DNA of 64,000 bases from CAZCFB01 sp964511535 (GTDB lineage Bacteria > Myxococcota_A > Polyangia > GCA-2747355 > CAZCFB01). The position numbers and the translations under genes are program-made. The DNA lies in the NCBI GenBank assembly GCA_964511535.1, contig CAZEFW010000025.1, forward strand, positions 3,694 through 67,693. The letters run 5' to 3'. Of the stretch, positions 49,310 through 58,152 are shown in pieces. Position 1 is the stretch's first letter. Each line of letters opens with the position of its first letter. The notes under the pieces were generated by a model that did not search any database, had not been told where the DNA came from, and saw only the letters and a list, made by a program, of their open reading frames with translations.

Positions 49310-50731
49310 ATGGGCGACGTGATGTTTCGGGTGTTTGGGATCTTGGCGCTGGTGGTGACGGCGTGCGGGCTGGCGGAGGCCGGGCCGGCGGATAAGCTCG
49401 CGCCGACTTATCTCATCGAAGCGGTCAAGGTGGAGGGGAACGAGAAGACCAAGGACTGGGTCATCCTTCACTCGCTGCTGGTGGGCCCCGGCGAGCAGCT
49501 GTCGGTGGACGACCCCCGCTTCGCCATCTCCCGGCTGCGCGTGCTCTCGCTCGGATACTTCGCCGACGTGCAGCTGCGGCTCAAGAAGGGCTCCTCCAGG
49601 GGCCGCGTGATCCTCGTGGTCCAGGTGGTGGAGCGCAACACCATCGTCCTGACCGACTTCTTCTTCGGCTCCAGCGAGGCGACCCTCATCTGGGGCGGCC
49701 TGGGCCTGGCCGAGACGAACCTGCTCGGCCGCGGCATCAGCCTCGCCGGCGCCTTCGTGCTCGGCTCCAACCCGGAGGTCGACCTCTCCGAGGTGCAGCA
49801 GTCCTACCTGCTGCAGGTGGGCGCCACCCGCATCGGCGGCACATCCCTGTCCATGACCACCAGCATCGGCGTCCTCGACGGCTCCGACTTCTTCCGCCGG
49901 TCCGGCCCCGAGAGCTCCGCCGACCCCACCGACTTCCTCTCCATCCGCTACCGCCGCGTGGGCGGCAACGTCGGCATGGGCTTCGACCTCGTGCGCATGG
50001 TGCGCATGTACATCGACTACCGCGTCGAGCACATCAACGCCGACATCCCCCCCGGCGCCGTTCGCCGCCACCCGGACGGCCGCACCGAGCCCATCGACTT
50101 CGGCGTCAAGGACGGCGGCAGCCTGCTCTCCCTGCTCGGCCTCTCCATCGAGTGGGACACCCGCTCCGACCCGGTTCTCCCCCACCGCGGCACGCTGCTG
50201 TCGGTGAGCGGCGACTTCTCCTCCTCCGTCATCGGCTCGGGGTACGACTTCTTCAAGCTGCGCGCCCTGTTCAAGCACTACATCCCGATCCGCTGGGGCC
50301 ATGTCCTGTCGGTCCAGCTCATGGGAGGGATCGTCTTCGGCGAGGCGCCCTTCTTCGAGAAGTTCTTCATCGGCGACTACAACGACCTGGTGCCAGGGCG
50401 CGCCCTCCGGCTCAACTTCTCCACCCTGCCCTCCCGGGACATCTTTGGCACCTCCATCGACTCCAAGCGGTACGAGGAGTTCGTCCTGCGCACCTCCCTG
50501 GAGTACATCATCCCCTGGTTCCGCGGCGGGCGGTTCTTCTTCAGCGGCGACTTCTTCCTCAACGCCGGCGTGCTGATGCTCACCTCCAAGGAGGAGTGGA
50601 AGGTGCGCGACCAGGACCTGAGCCGCGCCATCCCGGTGGACCTCACCCTGGACGTCGGGCTGCGCCTGGACACCTACATCGGCGTGTTCCGCCTGTCCAT
50701 CGGCAACGCCCTGGGCCGCATCCCATTTTGA
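49310..50731 (+). CDS. BamA/TamA-like outer-membrane protein (Omp85 superfamily)
   Basis: 473 residues; signal peptide about 1-24. One POTRA-like domain (about 32-110: YLIEAVKVEGNEKTKDWVIL, ISRLRVLSLGYFADVQLRLK, VILVVQVVERN), then a beta-barrel of about 350 residues with GLGLAETNLLGRGISLAGAF at its start, LSIEWDTRSDPVLPHRGTLL, and the final strand FRLSIGNALGRIPF ending in Phe. With only one POTRA it is smaller than BamA (five) and TamA (three), nearer to short Omp85 or 'surface antigen' members. It may insert or export specific proteins. Followed 11 bp later by a DUF4390-like gene. Confidence 0.82.
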   Translation: MGDVMFRVFGILALVVTACGLAEAGPADKLAPTYLIEAVKVEGNEKTKDWVILHSLLVGPGEQLSVDDPRFAISRLRVLSLGYFADVQLRLKKGSSRGRVILVVQVVERNTIVLTDFFFGSSEATLIWGGLGLAETNLLGRGISLAGAFVLGSNPEVDLSEVQQSYLLQVGATRIGGTSLSMTTSIGVLDGSDFFRRSGPESSADPTDFLSIRYRRVGGNVGMGFDLVRMVRMYIDYRVEHINADIPPGAVRRHPDGRTEPIDFGVKDGGSLLSLLGLSIEWDTRSDPVLPHRGTLLSVSGDFSSSVIGSGYDFFKLRALFKHYIPIRWGHVLSVQLMGGIVFGEAPFFEKFFIGDYNDLVPGRALRLNFSTLPSRDIFGTSIDSKRYEEFVLRTSLEYIIPWFRGGRFFFSGDFFLNAGVLMLTSKEEWKVRDQDLSRAIPVDLTLDVGLRLDTYIGVFRLSIGNALGRIPF

Positions 50732-50742
50732 GGCCGACGCCG

Positions 50743-51390
50743 ATGCTCCCCCGCGCGCTCCTCGCCCTCGCCCTGCTCCTGGCGGCCTCACTGTCCCCGG
50801 CCACCGCCCGCGCCGAGCAGGAGGTGAAGCAGAAGCGCGGCAAGTTCCGCATCACCGGCGACAAGCTCACCCTCACCGTCGGCTTCCGCGAGCTGTTCAG
50901 CCCGAGCATGCGCCGGCGCCTCAAGAGCGGCTTCGCCACCACGGTCGTGATGCGCGTCTACCTGTTCGAAGCCGACGGCACGCGCACCGTGTCCTTCGCT
51001 GCCCGCACCCTCAAGGCCGTCTACGACCTGTGGGACGAGAACTACACCATCCGCATGGAGGAGCCGCCCCGCACCCGGCATGTGAAGAAGAAGCGGCAGA
51101 AGGACGTGGTGGATCGGCTCACCAGCCTGTGGCGCTTCCCCGTCGGCGACATAGATAAGGTCAAGCCGAACCGCCGCTACTTCGTGGCTGTAATCGCCGA
51201 GGTGAACCCCATCAGCGAGGACCTGCTCAGCGAGGTGCGCCGCTGGCTCCGCAACCCCCGCGGCTCACGCCAGCGCATGGGCGGCGAGAACCTGTTCGGC
51301 TCCTTCGTCTCCATCTTCGTCAACAACAAGATCCGCCGCGCCGAACGCACCTTGCGCCTGCGAACCCAGGACTTCTTCCGCCGCCCATGA
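50743..51390 (+). CDS. DUF4390-like periplasmic protein
   Basis: 215 residues from ATG 50743; signal peptide MLPRALLALALLLAASLSPA-TARA. The mature protein is LTLTVGFRELFSPSMRRRLK, SGFATTVVMRVYLFEADGTR and YDLWDENYTIRMEEPP, the general pattern of DUF4390 (a beta-rich domain with a basic RRRLKSG segment); such genes often precede NtrY-like kinases. Its TGA overlaps the ATG of the NtrY-like kinase (ATGA), which supports this reading. Function unknown. Confidence 0.55.
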   Translation: MLPRALLALALLLAASLSPATARAEQEVKQKRGKFRITGDKLTLTVGFRELFSPSMRRRLKSGFATTVVMRVYLFEADGTRTVSFAARTLKAVYDLWDENYTIRMEEPPRTRHVKKKRQKDVVDRLTSLWRFPVGDIDKVKPNRRYFVAVIAEVNPISEDLLSEVRRWLRNPRGSRQRMGGENLFGSFVSIFVNNKIRRAERTLRLRTQDFFRRP

Positions 51391-53075
51391 GCCGGTTCGA
51401 GATCAAGATCGTCGTCGCCCTGCTGCTCATCGCGGTGATCCCCACCGTGGCCTCGGTGGTGCTGGTGGGCCAGGTGATCCGGGTCTCCGAGGGCGTGGCC
51501 GAGGGGCAGTCCCGCCGCCTCACCGAGCCCCTGGAGCAGGCCGCCGACGCCTACCGCCAGCTGTTCGACTCGCTCAAGGCTAAATTCCAGCTGCGCGCCG
51601 CGCTGGTGGCCGCCGATCCCGACCTCCGGCACCATGTCCAGGGCGGCGAAGCCAAAGCCGCGGCCACCCGCCTCGCCGCCCTGCGCGCCGGCATCGAGGA
51701 CGCCCAGCTGCTCCGCATCCGCCTGCCCTCCGGGGCGCAGTTCGCCGCCAGCGAGCGCCGCCGGACCGCTGCCGATCATCGCTACCGCGACCTGAACCTG
51801 GTGACCCCCATCGGCGCCGGTGGTCACACCCTCGAGGCGATCTTCCTCGCCGACCGCCAGCCGTTCGAGGACTTCGCCCGGCTGGGCAAGGTCGCCCGCT
51901 CCACCCGGGAGCTCACCCTGCTTCGGGGCGAGCTCGCCACCTACTACCGCGTGGTCTTCATCATCATGTTCGGCTCGGTGCTGGTGCTCTCCACCCTGAT
52001 CGGGCTGTTCATCGCCCGGCGCACCGCCCGCCGGGTCGCGCTGCTCGCGGTGGCCCCCCCCCCCCAGGGGGCCCCCCCCCAGGCCACCCCCCCGCCCCGG
52101 GGCCCCCCCCCCCCCCCCGGGGGGAAGTGCCCCGCCGGNNNNNNNNNNCGGTCCACCTTTTTGGGGTGGTTCTTGGCCGGGGGCACGGCCGGGGGGGTGG
52201 GGGGGGGGGGGGTGGCCCCCCGGGGGGGGGGGGCCGGCGACCTGGAGACCCGCGTGCAGGTGCGCGCCCGCGACGAGCTGGGGGATCTGGCCCAGGCGTT
52301 CAACGAGATGGTCACCAAGCTGCGCACAAGCCAGGATCGCATCGCGTACCTGGAGAAGATCGGCGCCTGGCAGCAGGTGGCGCGCCGCCTGGCCCACGAG
52401 ATCAAGAACCCGCTGACACCGATCCAGCTGGCGGTGCAGCAGCTGCAGCGCAAGTATCCTGGCGGCGACCCGAAGTTCACCCGCATGCTCGAGGACGCCT
52501 GCGACATCATCGGCGAGGAGGTGGACGGCCTGCGGCGGCTGGTCCACGCGTTCTCCTCGTTCGCCAAGCTGCCGGACGTCAAGCCGGAGCGCGTGGACGT
52601 CAACACGCTGGTGGACGACTTCCTGCGCAGCCGCTCCGAGATGCAGGAGCAGGCCTCGGTGCGCTGGACCCCGCTGTCGCCGCCGGTGGAGGTGATGGCC
52701 GACCGCATGCTGATCAAGCATGTGCTGCTGAACCTGGTGGAGAACGCCATCCAGGCCGCCGAGGAGGCCGGCTCCCTGGAGGCGCTCCAGGTCACGGTGA
52801 CCGCCACGCCAGACCCTGGTCAGGCCCAGCTCCACCTGGAGGTCCATGACAACGGCCCCGGCATGGCCTTCGAGATCGCTGACCGCGCCTTCGAACCGTA
52901 CTACACCACCAAGGAGCATGGCACCGGCCTTGGGCTGGCCATCGTCAAGAAGATCGTGCTGGATCACCAGGGAGCCATCGACGTGGAGAGCGAGCCTGGC
53001 AGCGGCACCCGCTTCACCCTCCACCTGCCGCTGCCGCCCCCGGATCCCGGAAAATCAAAGAAGAAATCCACTTGA
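51387..53075 (+). CDS. NtrY-like sensor histidine kinase, interrupted by an assembly gap
   Basis: About 562 codons as assembled. Helix 1 (about 8-30), periplasmic sensor, helix 2 (about 188-210), HAMP-like region, then H box RRLAHEIKNPLTPIQLAVQQ (His near 337) and HATPase motifs NLVENAIQAA, DNGPGMAFEIADRAFEPYYT and TKEHGTGLGLAIVKKI. About 190 bp from 52050 to 52245, covering the HAMP domain, is almost pure C- and G-runs around ten Ns. It keeps the frame but encodes Pro/Gly nonsense, so the true sequence is missing there. Coupled to the DUF4390-like gene by ATGA overlap. Confidence 0.88.
   Translation: MSRFEIKIVVALLLIAVIPTVASVVLVGQVIRVSEGVAEGQSRRLTEPLEQAADAYRQLFDSLKAKFQLRAALVAADPDLRHHVQGGEAKAAATRLAALRAGIEDAQLLRIRLPSGAQFAASERRRTAADHRYRDLNLVTPIGAGGHTLEAIFLADRQPFEDFARLGKVARSTRELTLLRGELATYYRVVFIIMFGSVLVLSTLIGLFIARRTARRVALLAVAPPPQGAPPQATPPPRGPPPPPGGKCPAXXXXRSTFLGWFLAGGTAGGVGGGGVAPRGGGAGDLETRVQVRARDELGDLAQAFNEMVTKLRTSQDRIAYLEKIGAWQQVARRLAHEIKNPLTPIQLAVQQLQRKYPGGDPKFTRMLEDACDIIGEEVDGLRRLVHAFSSFAKLPDVKPERVDVNTLVDDFLRSRSEMQEQASVRWTPLSPPVEVMADRMLIKHVLLNLVENAIQAAEEAGSLEALQVTVTATPDPGQAQLHLEVHDNGPGMAFEIADRAFEPYYTTKEHGTGLGLAIVKKIVLDHQGAIDVESEPGSGTRFTLHLPLPPPDPGKSKKKST
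52139..52148. other. Assembly gap (10 Ns) in low-quality homopolymer sequence
   Basis: Ten Ns flanked by C-rich (52050-52138) and G-rich (52190-52245) runs, unlike anything else in the window. Most likely a failed local assembly; coordinates and translation here are unreliable. Confidence 0.95.
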
Positions 53076-53099
53076 CCTGCCGCGCCACGGCGATAATTT
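53072..53099 (+). promoter_or_regulatory. Candidate promoter of the carbamoyltransferase gene
   Basis: TTGACC (53072-53077), 16 bases, then TAATTT (53094-53099); the better -10 match GATAAT overlaps but is closer. The region to 53150 is notably A/T-rich for this genome. About 85 bp of leader would precede ATG 53183. Confidence 0.3.
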
Positions 53100-53182
53100 C
53101 CTGGGCAGACTTGCAATTATTGAATATTTACGATGTTTGGTGACACCTACATGCAGAAGCCCACGCCCACACAGGAGAACCC

Positions 53183-54919
53183 ATGAGCCGCCTGATCTTG
53201 GGACTGAACACCGACCACGGGGACTCGTCCGCCGCGCTTATCGGTGACAACGGCATCATCGCCGCCATCGCCGAGGAGCGGATCAACCGCAAGAAGCACT
53301 GCGCCGACTTCCCGGCCCTCGCCATTCAGGAGGTGCTGCGCATCGCCGGCGCCGACATCAGCGATGTCACGGACATCGCGGTGGCCCGCAACCCCAAGGC
53401 GAACCTGCCCCAGAAGCTGGCCTTCGTGGCCAAGACGCCCAAGCGCGGCCTGAACATGGCCCGCAAGCGCCTGTCAGTGCACCGCAAGGTGGCGTCCATC
53501 GAGCAGACCATCGCCGCCGAGCTGGGCGTCTCCGCCAGCGCCATCCGCGCCGAGACCCACGCCGTGGAGCACCACCTGGCTCACGTGGCCAGCGCCTTCT
53601 ACTGGTCACCCTTCGAGCGCGCCTGCGCATTCTCCGTCGACGGCGCCGGCGACTTCGCCACCGCCATGTGGGCCGACTGCCGGGGCAACGACATCGACAT
53701 CATCTACCGCGCGCTGTGGCCGCACTCGCTCGGGGTGTTCTACTCCGGCGTGTGCCAGTTCATCGGCTTCAACCGTTACGGCGAGGAGTACAAGGTGATG
53801 GGGCTGAGCGCCTACGGGCGCAACCGGTACTCGCACATGATGCGCCGCCTGGTGAGCTACAACCCCCACGACGGCCTGCGCCTGAACCTCGACTTCTTCC
53901 AGCACCACAAGATGGACGGCTCCTTCGAGGCCATCAAGGACGGGGTGGTGACGCTGCCCCAGCTGTGGGGGCCCAAGCTGGCCGAGGAGCTCGGCCCAGC
54001 CCGGGATCGCGACGAGCCCATCGGCCAGCGCGAGCGCGACCTGTCCGCCTCAATGCAGATCCGCTACGAGGAGGTGTTCCTCGACATGGTCACCGACCTG
54101 GTGAAGCGCACCGGCTGCCGCGACATCGTCATGGCCGGCGGCTGCGCGCTCAACTCGGTGGCCAACGGCCGCATGCTCACCGAGGGGTATGTGGACCGGG
54201 CCTACTTCCAGCCCGCAGCCTCCGACGACGGCACCGCGGTGGGGGCCGCCCTGCACGTGGCCCACACCACGCACGGCATGCCCCGCACCGGCGAGGTGCG
54301 CTCCTCGTTCTGGGGCTCCGAGTGGAGCGACGACGAGATCGAGGCCGAGCTGAAGAAGAACGGCCGCCCCTACAAGAAGCTGACCCGCGAGGAGCTCATC
54401 TCCTCGGCGGTGGACGCCATCGCCGACGCCAAGATCATCGGCTGGTTCCAGGGCCGCGAGGAGTGGGGCCCCCGCGCCCTGGGCAACCGCTCCATCCTGT
54501 GCAACCCGGCCGAGCCGGAGATGAAGGCGATCCTCAACTCGCGCATCAAGAACCGCGAGCCGTTCCGCCCCTTCGCCCCGGTGATCCGCGAGGAGGACAT
54601 GTCCACCTGCTTCGAGGGGACCCACCCCGTGCCGTTCATGATCGTGGTGTACAAAGTCACCCCCGAGTGGCGCGAGAAGCTGCCCGCCATCACCCACGAG
54701 GACGACACCGGCCGCCTGCAGACCGTGCGCCGCGACGAGAACCCGCTGTACTACGACCTGCTCGGCGCCTTCAAGGAGAAGACCGGCGTGCCCGTTCTGC
54801 TCAACACCTCGTTCAACGAGAACGAGCCGGTGGTGCACCTGCCGTCAGAGGCCATCGCCTGCTTCGAGCGCACCAAGATGGACGCCCTGGGCATCGGGTC
54901 GTTCTGGCTGGAGAAGTAG
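53183..54919 (+). CDS. Carbamoyltransferase (NodU/CmcH/TobZ family)
   Basis: 578 residues, near the family length. The N-terminal ASKHA (YrdC-partner) domain has ILGLNTDHGDSSAALIGDNG, AIAEERINRKKH, THAVEHHLAHVASAFYWSPF (conserved His pair), FSVDGAGDFATAMWA and GFNRYGEEYKVMGLSAYGRN. The C-terminal domain has MAGGCALNSVANGRML, SDDGTAVGAAL, GWFQGREEWGPRALGNRSIL and FRPFAPVI. Such enzymes use carbamoyl phosphate and ATP to carbamoylate sugars or antibiotics. The substrate is unknown and no biosynthetic cluster surrounds it, so a cell-surface glycan role is as likely as a metabolite. Confidence 0.92.
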   Translation: MSRLILGLNTDHGDSSAALIGDNGIIAAIAEERINRKKHCADFPALAIQEVLRIAGADISDVTDIAVARNPKANLPQKLAFVAKTPKRGLNMARKRLSVHRKVASIEQTIAAELGVSASAIRAETHAVEHHLAHVASAFYWSPFERACAFSVDGAGDFATAMWADCRGNDIDIIYRALWPHSLGVFYSGVCQFIGFNRYGEEYKVMGLSAYGRNRYSHMMRRLVSYNPHDGLRLNLDFFQHHKMDGSFEAIKDGVVTLPQLWGPKLAEELGPARDRDEPIGQRERDLSASMQIRYEEVFLDMVTDLVKRTGCRDIVMAGGCALNSVANGRMLTEGYVDRAYFQPAASDDGTAVGAALHVAHTTHGMPRTGEVRSSFWGSEWSDDEIEAELKKNGRPYKKLTREELISSAVDAIADAKIIGWFQGREEWGPRALGNRSILCNPAEPEMKAILNSRIKNREPFRPFAPVIREEDMSTCFEGTHPVPFMIVVYKVTPEWREKLPAITHEDDTGRLQTVRRDENPLYYDLLGAFKEKTGVPVLLNTSFNENEPVVHLPSEAIACFERTKMDALGIGSFWLEK

Positions 54920-54978
54920 CAACGGCTGCGCTACCCTTCCTCAGCACGAAACACAACCAGACCAGCAGAGGAGCGACC

Positions 54979-55380
54979 ATGAGCGAGCGTCTTGCGGTGG
55001 TAAAGGCCCTTGCCGCCATGATGGGCAACAAGGAAGGGGACCTCTCCGAGGAGGAGGTCATGTTCGTGGGCCACGCGGCCTTCGAGATGGGCCTGACCGA
55101 GGAGGAGAACGGTGAGGTGCAGGAGGTGCTCAAGGCGGGAGGCGATTACAAGGCCATCGTGGCCGGGGTCTCCAGCCGCACCCTCAGGACCTTCCTCTTT
55201 CGTCGGGTGGTGGCCGCCATCCTGCTCGACGATCTCATCGACGCAGACGAGCAGGTGGTCATAGACCAGACCGCCGAGGCCTTCGGCTACGACGGCGAGC
55301 TCAAGGAGGAGTTCGTCGGCTGGATGAAGGACGGCATCGACTGGGAGAAGCGCGGCGCCACGCTGATGGCCCGCATGTGA
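54979..55380 (+). CDS. TerB-like helical protein
   Basis: 133 residues from ATG 54979 (GAGGAG upstream). All-helical pattern: LAVVKALAAMMGNKEGDLSE, EEVMFVGHAAFEMGLTEEEN, LFRRVVAAILLDDLIDADEQ and VVIDQTAEAFGYDGEL. The repeated 'initial helices, D-x-x-hydrophobic D...E' pattern resembles tellurite-resistance TerB/DjlA-type domains. No metal cluster is certain. It ends exactly where the convergent gene ends (0 bp between stops). Confidence 0.5.
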   Translation: MSERLAVVKALAAMMGNKEGDLSEEEVMFVGHAAFEMGLTEEENGEVQEVLKAGGDYKAIVAGVSSRTLRTFLFRRVVAAILLDDLIDADEQVVIDQTAEAFGYDGELKEEFVGWMKDGIDWEKRGATLMARM

Positions 55381-55917
55381 TCACTCGTCCATCTCGTACA
55401 GATCTTCGCCCGCCAGCGAGCGGCTCTCCACGTCGGTCTTGAAGGTCCCGCCGCAGTTGGGACACTGCGCCAGCTCCTGCTGCAGCGGCAGCTCCGCCCG
55501 GCAATACTCACACCGGCGCACCATCAAACGCGGCTGAAGCTCCGCGAAGACGAAGTACTCGGCGCCGTCCTCGCTCCGGTGGCGGCTGCAGCGCCCGTCC
55601 CCCTCCAGCCCGGCCAGCACCGCCGCGGCCCCCACAGCGCGGCGGCCCAGCGCGGCCTCAACGTCGGCCTCGGAGATCTCGCCGTTGCGCGCCCTGGCCT
55701 GGGCCAGGATCTCCGCCCGCAGCTGCTCCGGCGAGGCGGCCTCGGCCACCTTGACCAGCCGCACCCCCAGCCCGGCCAGCACCCCGCCCAGCGCCAGCCC
55801 CACCACGGCGACGGCGTAGCGCGAGCCCTGCCCTGCTGCTCCGAGCAGGAAGATCAACCCGAGGGCCACCAGCCCCACGCCCACCAGGACCATCGCGATG
55901 CCACCCAGGTGTTTCAT
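55381..55917 (-). CDS. Membrane protein with C-terminal zinc ribbon
   Basis: 178 residues; two helices (about 5-28 and 34-56), then a cytoplasmic helical or winged region (LRAEILAQARARNGEISEAD) and a rubredoxin-type zinc ribbon: RRCEYCRAELPL and LAQCPNCGGTFKTDV. The combination of two helices, an arginine-rich linker and a ribbon is common in uncharacterised Myxococcota proteins. Convergent with the helical gene at 54979. Confidence 0.6.
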   Translation of the reverse strand: MKHLGGIAMVLVGVGLVALGLIFLLGAAGQGSRYAVAVVGLALGGVLAGLGVRLVKVAEAASPEQLRAEILAQARARNGEISEADVEAALGRRAVGAAAVLAGLEGDGRCSRHRSEDGAEYFVFAELQPRLMVRRCEYCRAELPLQQELAQCPNCGGTFKTDVESRSLAGEDLYEMDE

Positions 55918-55982
55918 GTCGTCACTCCCGGGAGGTTACCGGCCCCACACCCGGAAACGCCGGAAGGGGGCGAGCCCCTCCC

Positions 55983-57575
55983 CTACTTCTGCTTGATGCC
56001 CAGGGTGAAGGCCCCGTAGTAGGGCAAGCTGTTGGCGTCCACCGCGATGGTGTGCACCGGGTAGGACCCTGCCTTGATCACCGCGGTGCCGGTGGTGTTG
56101 GGGTAGACCAGCTTGCCGTTCAGCCCGCTCTTGGAGCACTGGTAGCTGACGCTGGCCGGCGAGCAGCTGTCCCCGAACAGGTAGAGCCGCGCAGAGTAGC
56201 TCGGGGTCAGGGAGATCTCGTAGCTCTTCCCCGGGATCAGCTTCACCTGGTAGTACACCTGCGGCCCGTCCCACTTGTTGGTGGTGCCGCAGGAGATCTG
56301 CTGGCCGAACTCGTTGGACGCCCCGGCGGTGGTGCCCTTGACCAGCGCCCCGCCGTTGATCAGCTTGATCGGCTTGGCCGCCAGGCAGGCCTGGTGTTTG
56401 GGCGGCGACCAGGTGGGGTCCTTGAGGGTCCACTTGTACTGCTTCTCCACGAAGTCCCGGATCGACAGGGCGAGCTTGTAGCTGTAGTTGTCGCGCTCGC
56501 TGGTGGTGTTGATCATGTCGTAGTAGGTCTCCACCTGGGTGCCGTCGATGGTGCCGCCATTCTTGGAGCCGTGGCGCCAGGTGTTGTAGCCGCCGGAGAA
56601 GAACCCCTGCCCCGCCGGGTGCGGGTGCTTGAGGCTCGGCACCGACTTGAAGCCGCGCGCCATCAACAGCGTGCCCAGGCTCTGGGGCCCGCGCACCAGG
56701 TCGGCCAGGGTGTGGCCCGGGGTCTTGGCCAGGCTGCGCAGCGACGACTTGTTGATGTAGGTCGCCGCGTTGAGCGCCGAGTCGCTCCGGTTCAGGTCGC
56801 TGGAGCTGAGCATGAACCCCATCTCCACCCACTTGGCGCTGTGGGCGTTGGTGTGCATGTCGAGGTAGTGCCCCTTGCCGCAGCGGGAGGTGACCCACTT
56901 CTTGGCCGCGTCGATGTACTGGTGGTACTCGTTGAACGCCACGCCGCACCACTTGTCCCCCTGGCACGCCTCCTTGATCTCCCGGTTGGCGTCGTACTTC
57001 TTGCGGTACAGCCGGTTGATGATCACGTGGGGCCGCCGCCCGGTGAGCTTGTACAGGTAGTGGGCGGCCTCCAGGGTGTACTCCTGGCTGTTGGAGTCCC
57101 GGCCGAGCACACCCCAGGTGCGGTCCTTGATCTCCGACGGCTTGAGGTAGCCGCCGTGGGGCGAAGAGATCACCACCGGCATGTCGCCGGCGATGTACTG
57201 GATGTACTCCTTGCGCCCCCAGTAGGTCTGTCCCGCCGCGTACTTCCACCCCGCGGGCAAGGGGCCGGAGCAGAGGCCCTTGGGCATGGCGTCGGGGGAC
57301 GGCACCAGGTCGGGCTTGGGACCCTTGTCAGGCGCTTTCCCCTTGTCGGCGGGAGGCCCAGCGTCGGCCGCCGGCCCCTTGTCGGGCGCCACCTTGCCGT
57401 CCTTCGAGCCGCCCACGTCGTTGACCACGCCGCCATCACCCGTCACGCCCCTGTCACCTGTTACGCCCCTGTCACCTGTCACGCCCATGTCGGGCGTCTG
57501 GGTCGGCTCGCGGGTGTCACAGCCCATGAATCCGAATAGAAGGGAGAGAAGCAAGGGGGGGAATCGTCCGCGCAT
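55983..57575 (-). CDS. N-formylglutamate-amidohydrolase-like lipoprotein with PPC-like domain
   Basis: 530 residues from ATG 57575 (MRGRFPPLLLSLLFGFMG, lipobox Cys19); ATG 57587 is an alternative. The spacer (about 25-105) is of GVTGDRGVTGD and DKGKAPDKGP units. The catalytic part (about 115-385) has VVISSPHGGYLKPSEI, INRLYRKKYDANREI and HYLDMHTNAHSAKWVEMGFM, matching the metal-binding pattern of the N-formylglutamate amidohydrolase/amidase fold. The C-terminal 135 residues (IKLINGGALVKGTTAGASNE, QVYYQVKLIPGKSYEISLTP) equal one unit of the five-repeat lipoprotein at 17055. It may hydrolyse a cell-wall or peptide amide outside the cell (inference). Confidence 0.75.
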   Translation of the reverse strand: MRGRFPPLLLSLLFGFMGCDTREPTQTPDMGVTGDRGVTGDRGVTGDGGVVNDVGGSKDGKVAPDKGPAADAGPPADKGKAPDKGPKPDLVPSPDAMPKGLCSGPLPAGWKYAAGQTYWGRKEYIQYIAGDMPVVISSPHGGYLKPSEIKDRTWGVLGRDSNSQEYTLEAAHYLYKLTGRRPHVIINRLYRKKYDANREIKEACQGDKWCGVAFNEYHQYIDAAKKWVTSRCGKGHYLDMHTNAHSAKWVEMGFMLSSSDLNRSDSALNAATYINKSSLRSLAKTPGHTLADLVRGPQSLGTLLMARGFKSVPSLKHPHPAGQGFFSGGYNTWRHGSKNGGTIDGTQVETYYDMINTTSERDNYSYKLALSIRDFVEKQYKWTLKDPTWSPPKHQACLAAKPIKLINGGALVKGTTAGASNEFGQQISCGTTNKWDGPQVYYQVKLIPGKSYEISLTPSYSARLYLFGDSCSPASVSYQCSKSGLNGKLVYPNTTGTAVIKAGSYPVHTIAVDANSLPYYGAFTLGIKQK

Positions 57576-57647
57576 GGGAGAAAGCATACCACCGGGGCGT
57601 GCTAAAGTTTCCAATCCGAGATCCCGGGAGTCAGATGGAGGAGAGTG

Positions 57648-58103
57648 ATGCCGGAAGACCTGAGCAACCACGAAGACAAGGGCCTGCAGGCCATGTACGA
57701 CGCCTACCTGGACAAGATGGGCACCTTCGTCAGCGGGAACCAGCCGTTCTGGACCTCCCGCATGGGCGTGCGCAGCGGCACCCTGTCCAACCTGGAGGCG
57801 GGCCTGGCCTACATGGCCTCTCTGGGAAATACGAGCCTCTCGGGTGGCTGCGTCAGCATGCAGGCCGAGACCGCGCGGGTGTTGCGCGCCGCGGCCACGG
57901 GCGGCTGGATCGTCGAGGAGATCCGCATCGGCTCCAACGTCATGGGCCACTCCGCGGTGGCCGTGTACCCCGGCGGGAGCAGCATGGAGCAGGGCTACGT
58001 GTTCGACCCGTGGCTGCGCCAGTCGCCCCTGGTGTTCGACTTCGAAGAGTGGCAGGGGCACTTCCGGATCATGTCCATCATGGGCGGCGCCCGGCGCCAG
58101 TAG
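57648..58103 (+). CDS. Small protein with papain-like Cys-His-Asp arrangement
   Basis: 151 residues from ATG 57648 (GGAGGAG upstream; GTG 57645 also possible). It has no signal peptide. The order Cys68 (LSGGCVSMQAETARVL), His101 (NVMGHSAVAVYPGG) and Asp120 (GYVFDPWLRQSP) resembles the catalytic triad of papain-fold enzymes such as the transglutaminase/YopT group, where the His lies in a strand (HAxxV) and the Asp follows aromatic residues (FDPW). Family and substrate are unknown; it could be a cysteine protease, a transglutaminase-like enzyme or an inactive relative. Divergent from the preceding lipoprotein gene. Confidence 0.5.
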   Translation: MPEDLSNHEDKGLQAMYDAYLDKMGTFVSGNQPFWTSRMGVRSGTLSNLEAGLAYMASLGNTSLSGGCVSMQAETARVLRAAATGGWIVEEIRIGSNVMGHSAVAVYPGGSSMEQGYVFDPWLRQSPLVFDFEEWQGHFRIMSIMGGARRQ

Positions 58104-58152
58104 CGTTCCCCTGGCCTCGATCCATCGGCCAGCACCACGGAGGAAGAGCAGC

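Noticed and set aside
53183..54919. Antibiotic or Nod-factor biosynthesis cluster around the carbamoyltransferase
   Set aside because: The flanking genes are a sensor kinase and a TerB-like protein; there is no PKS, NRPS or glycosylation set.
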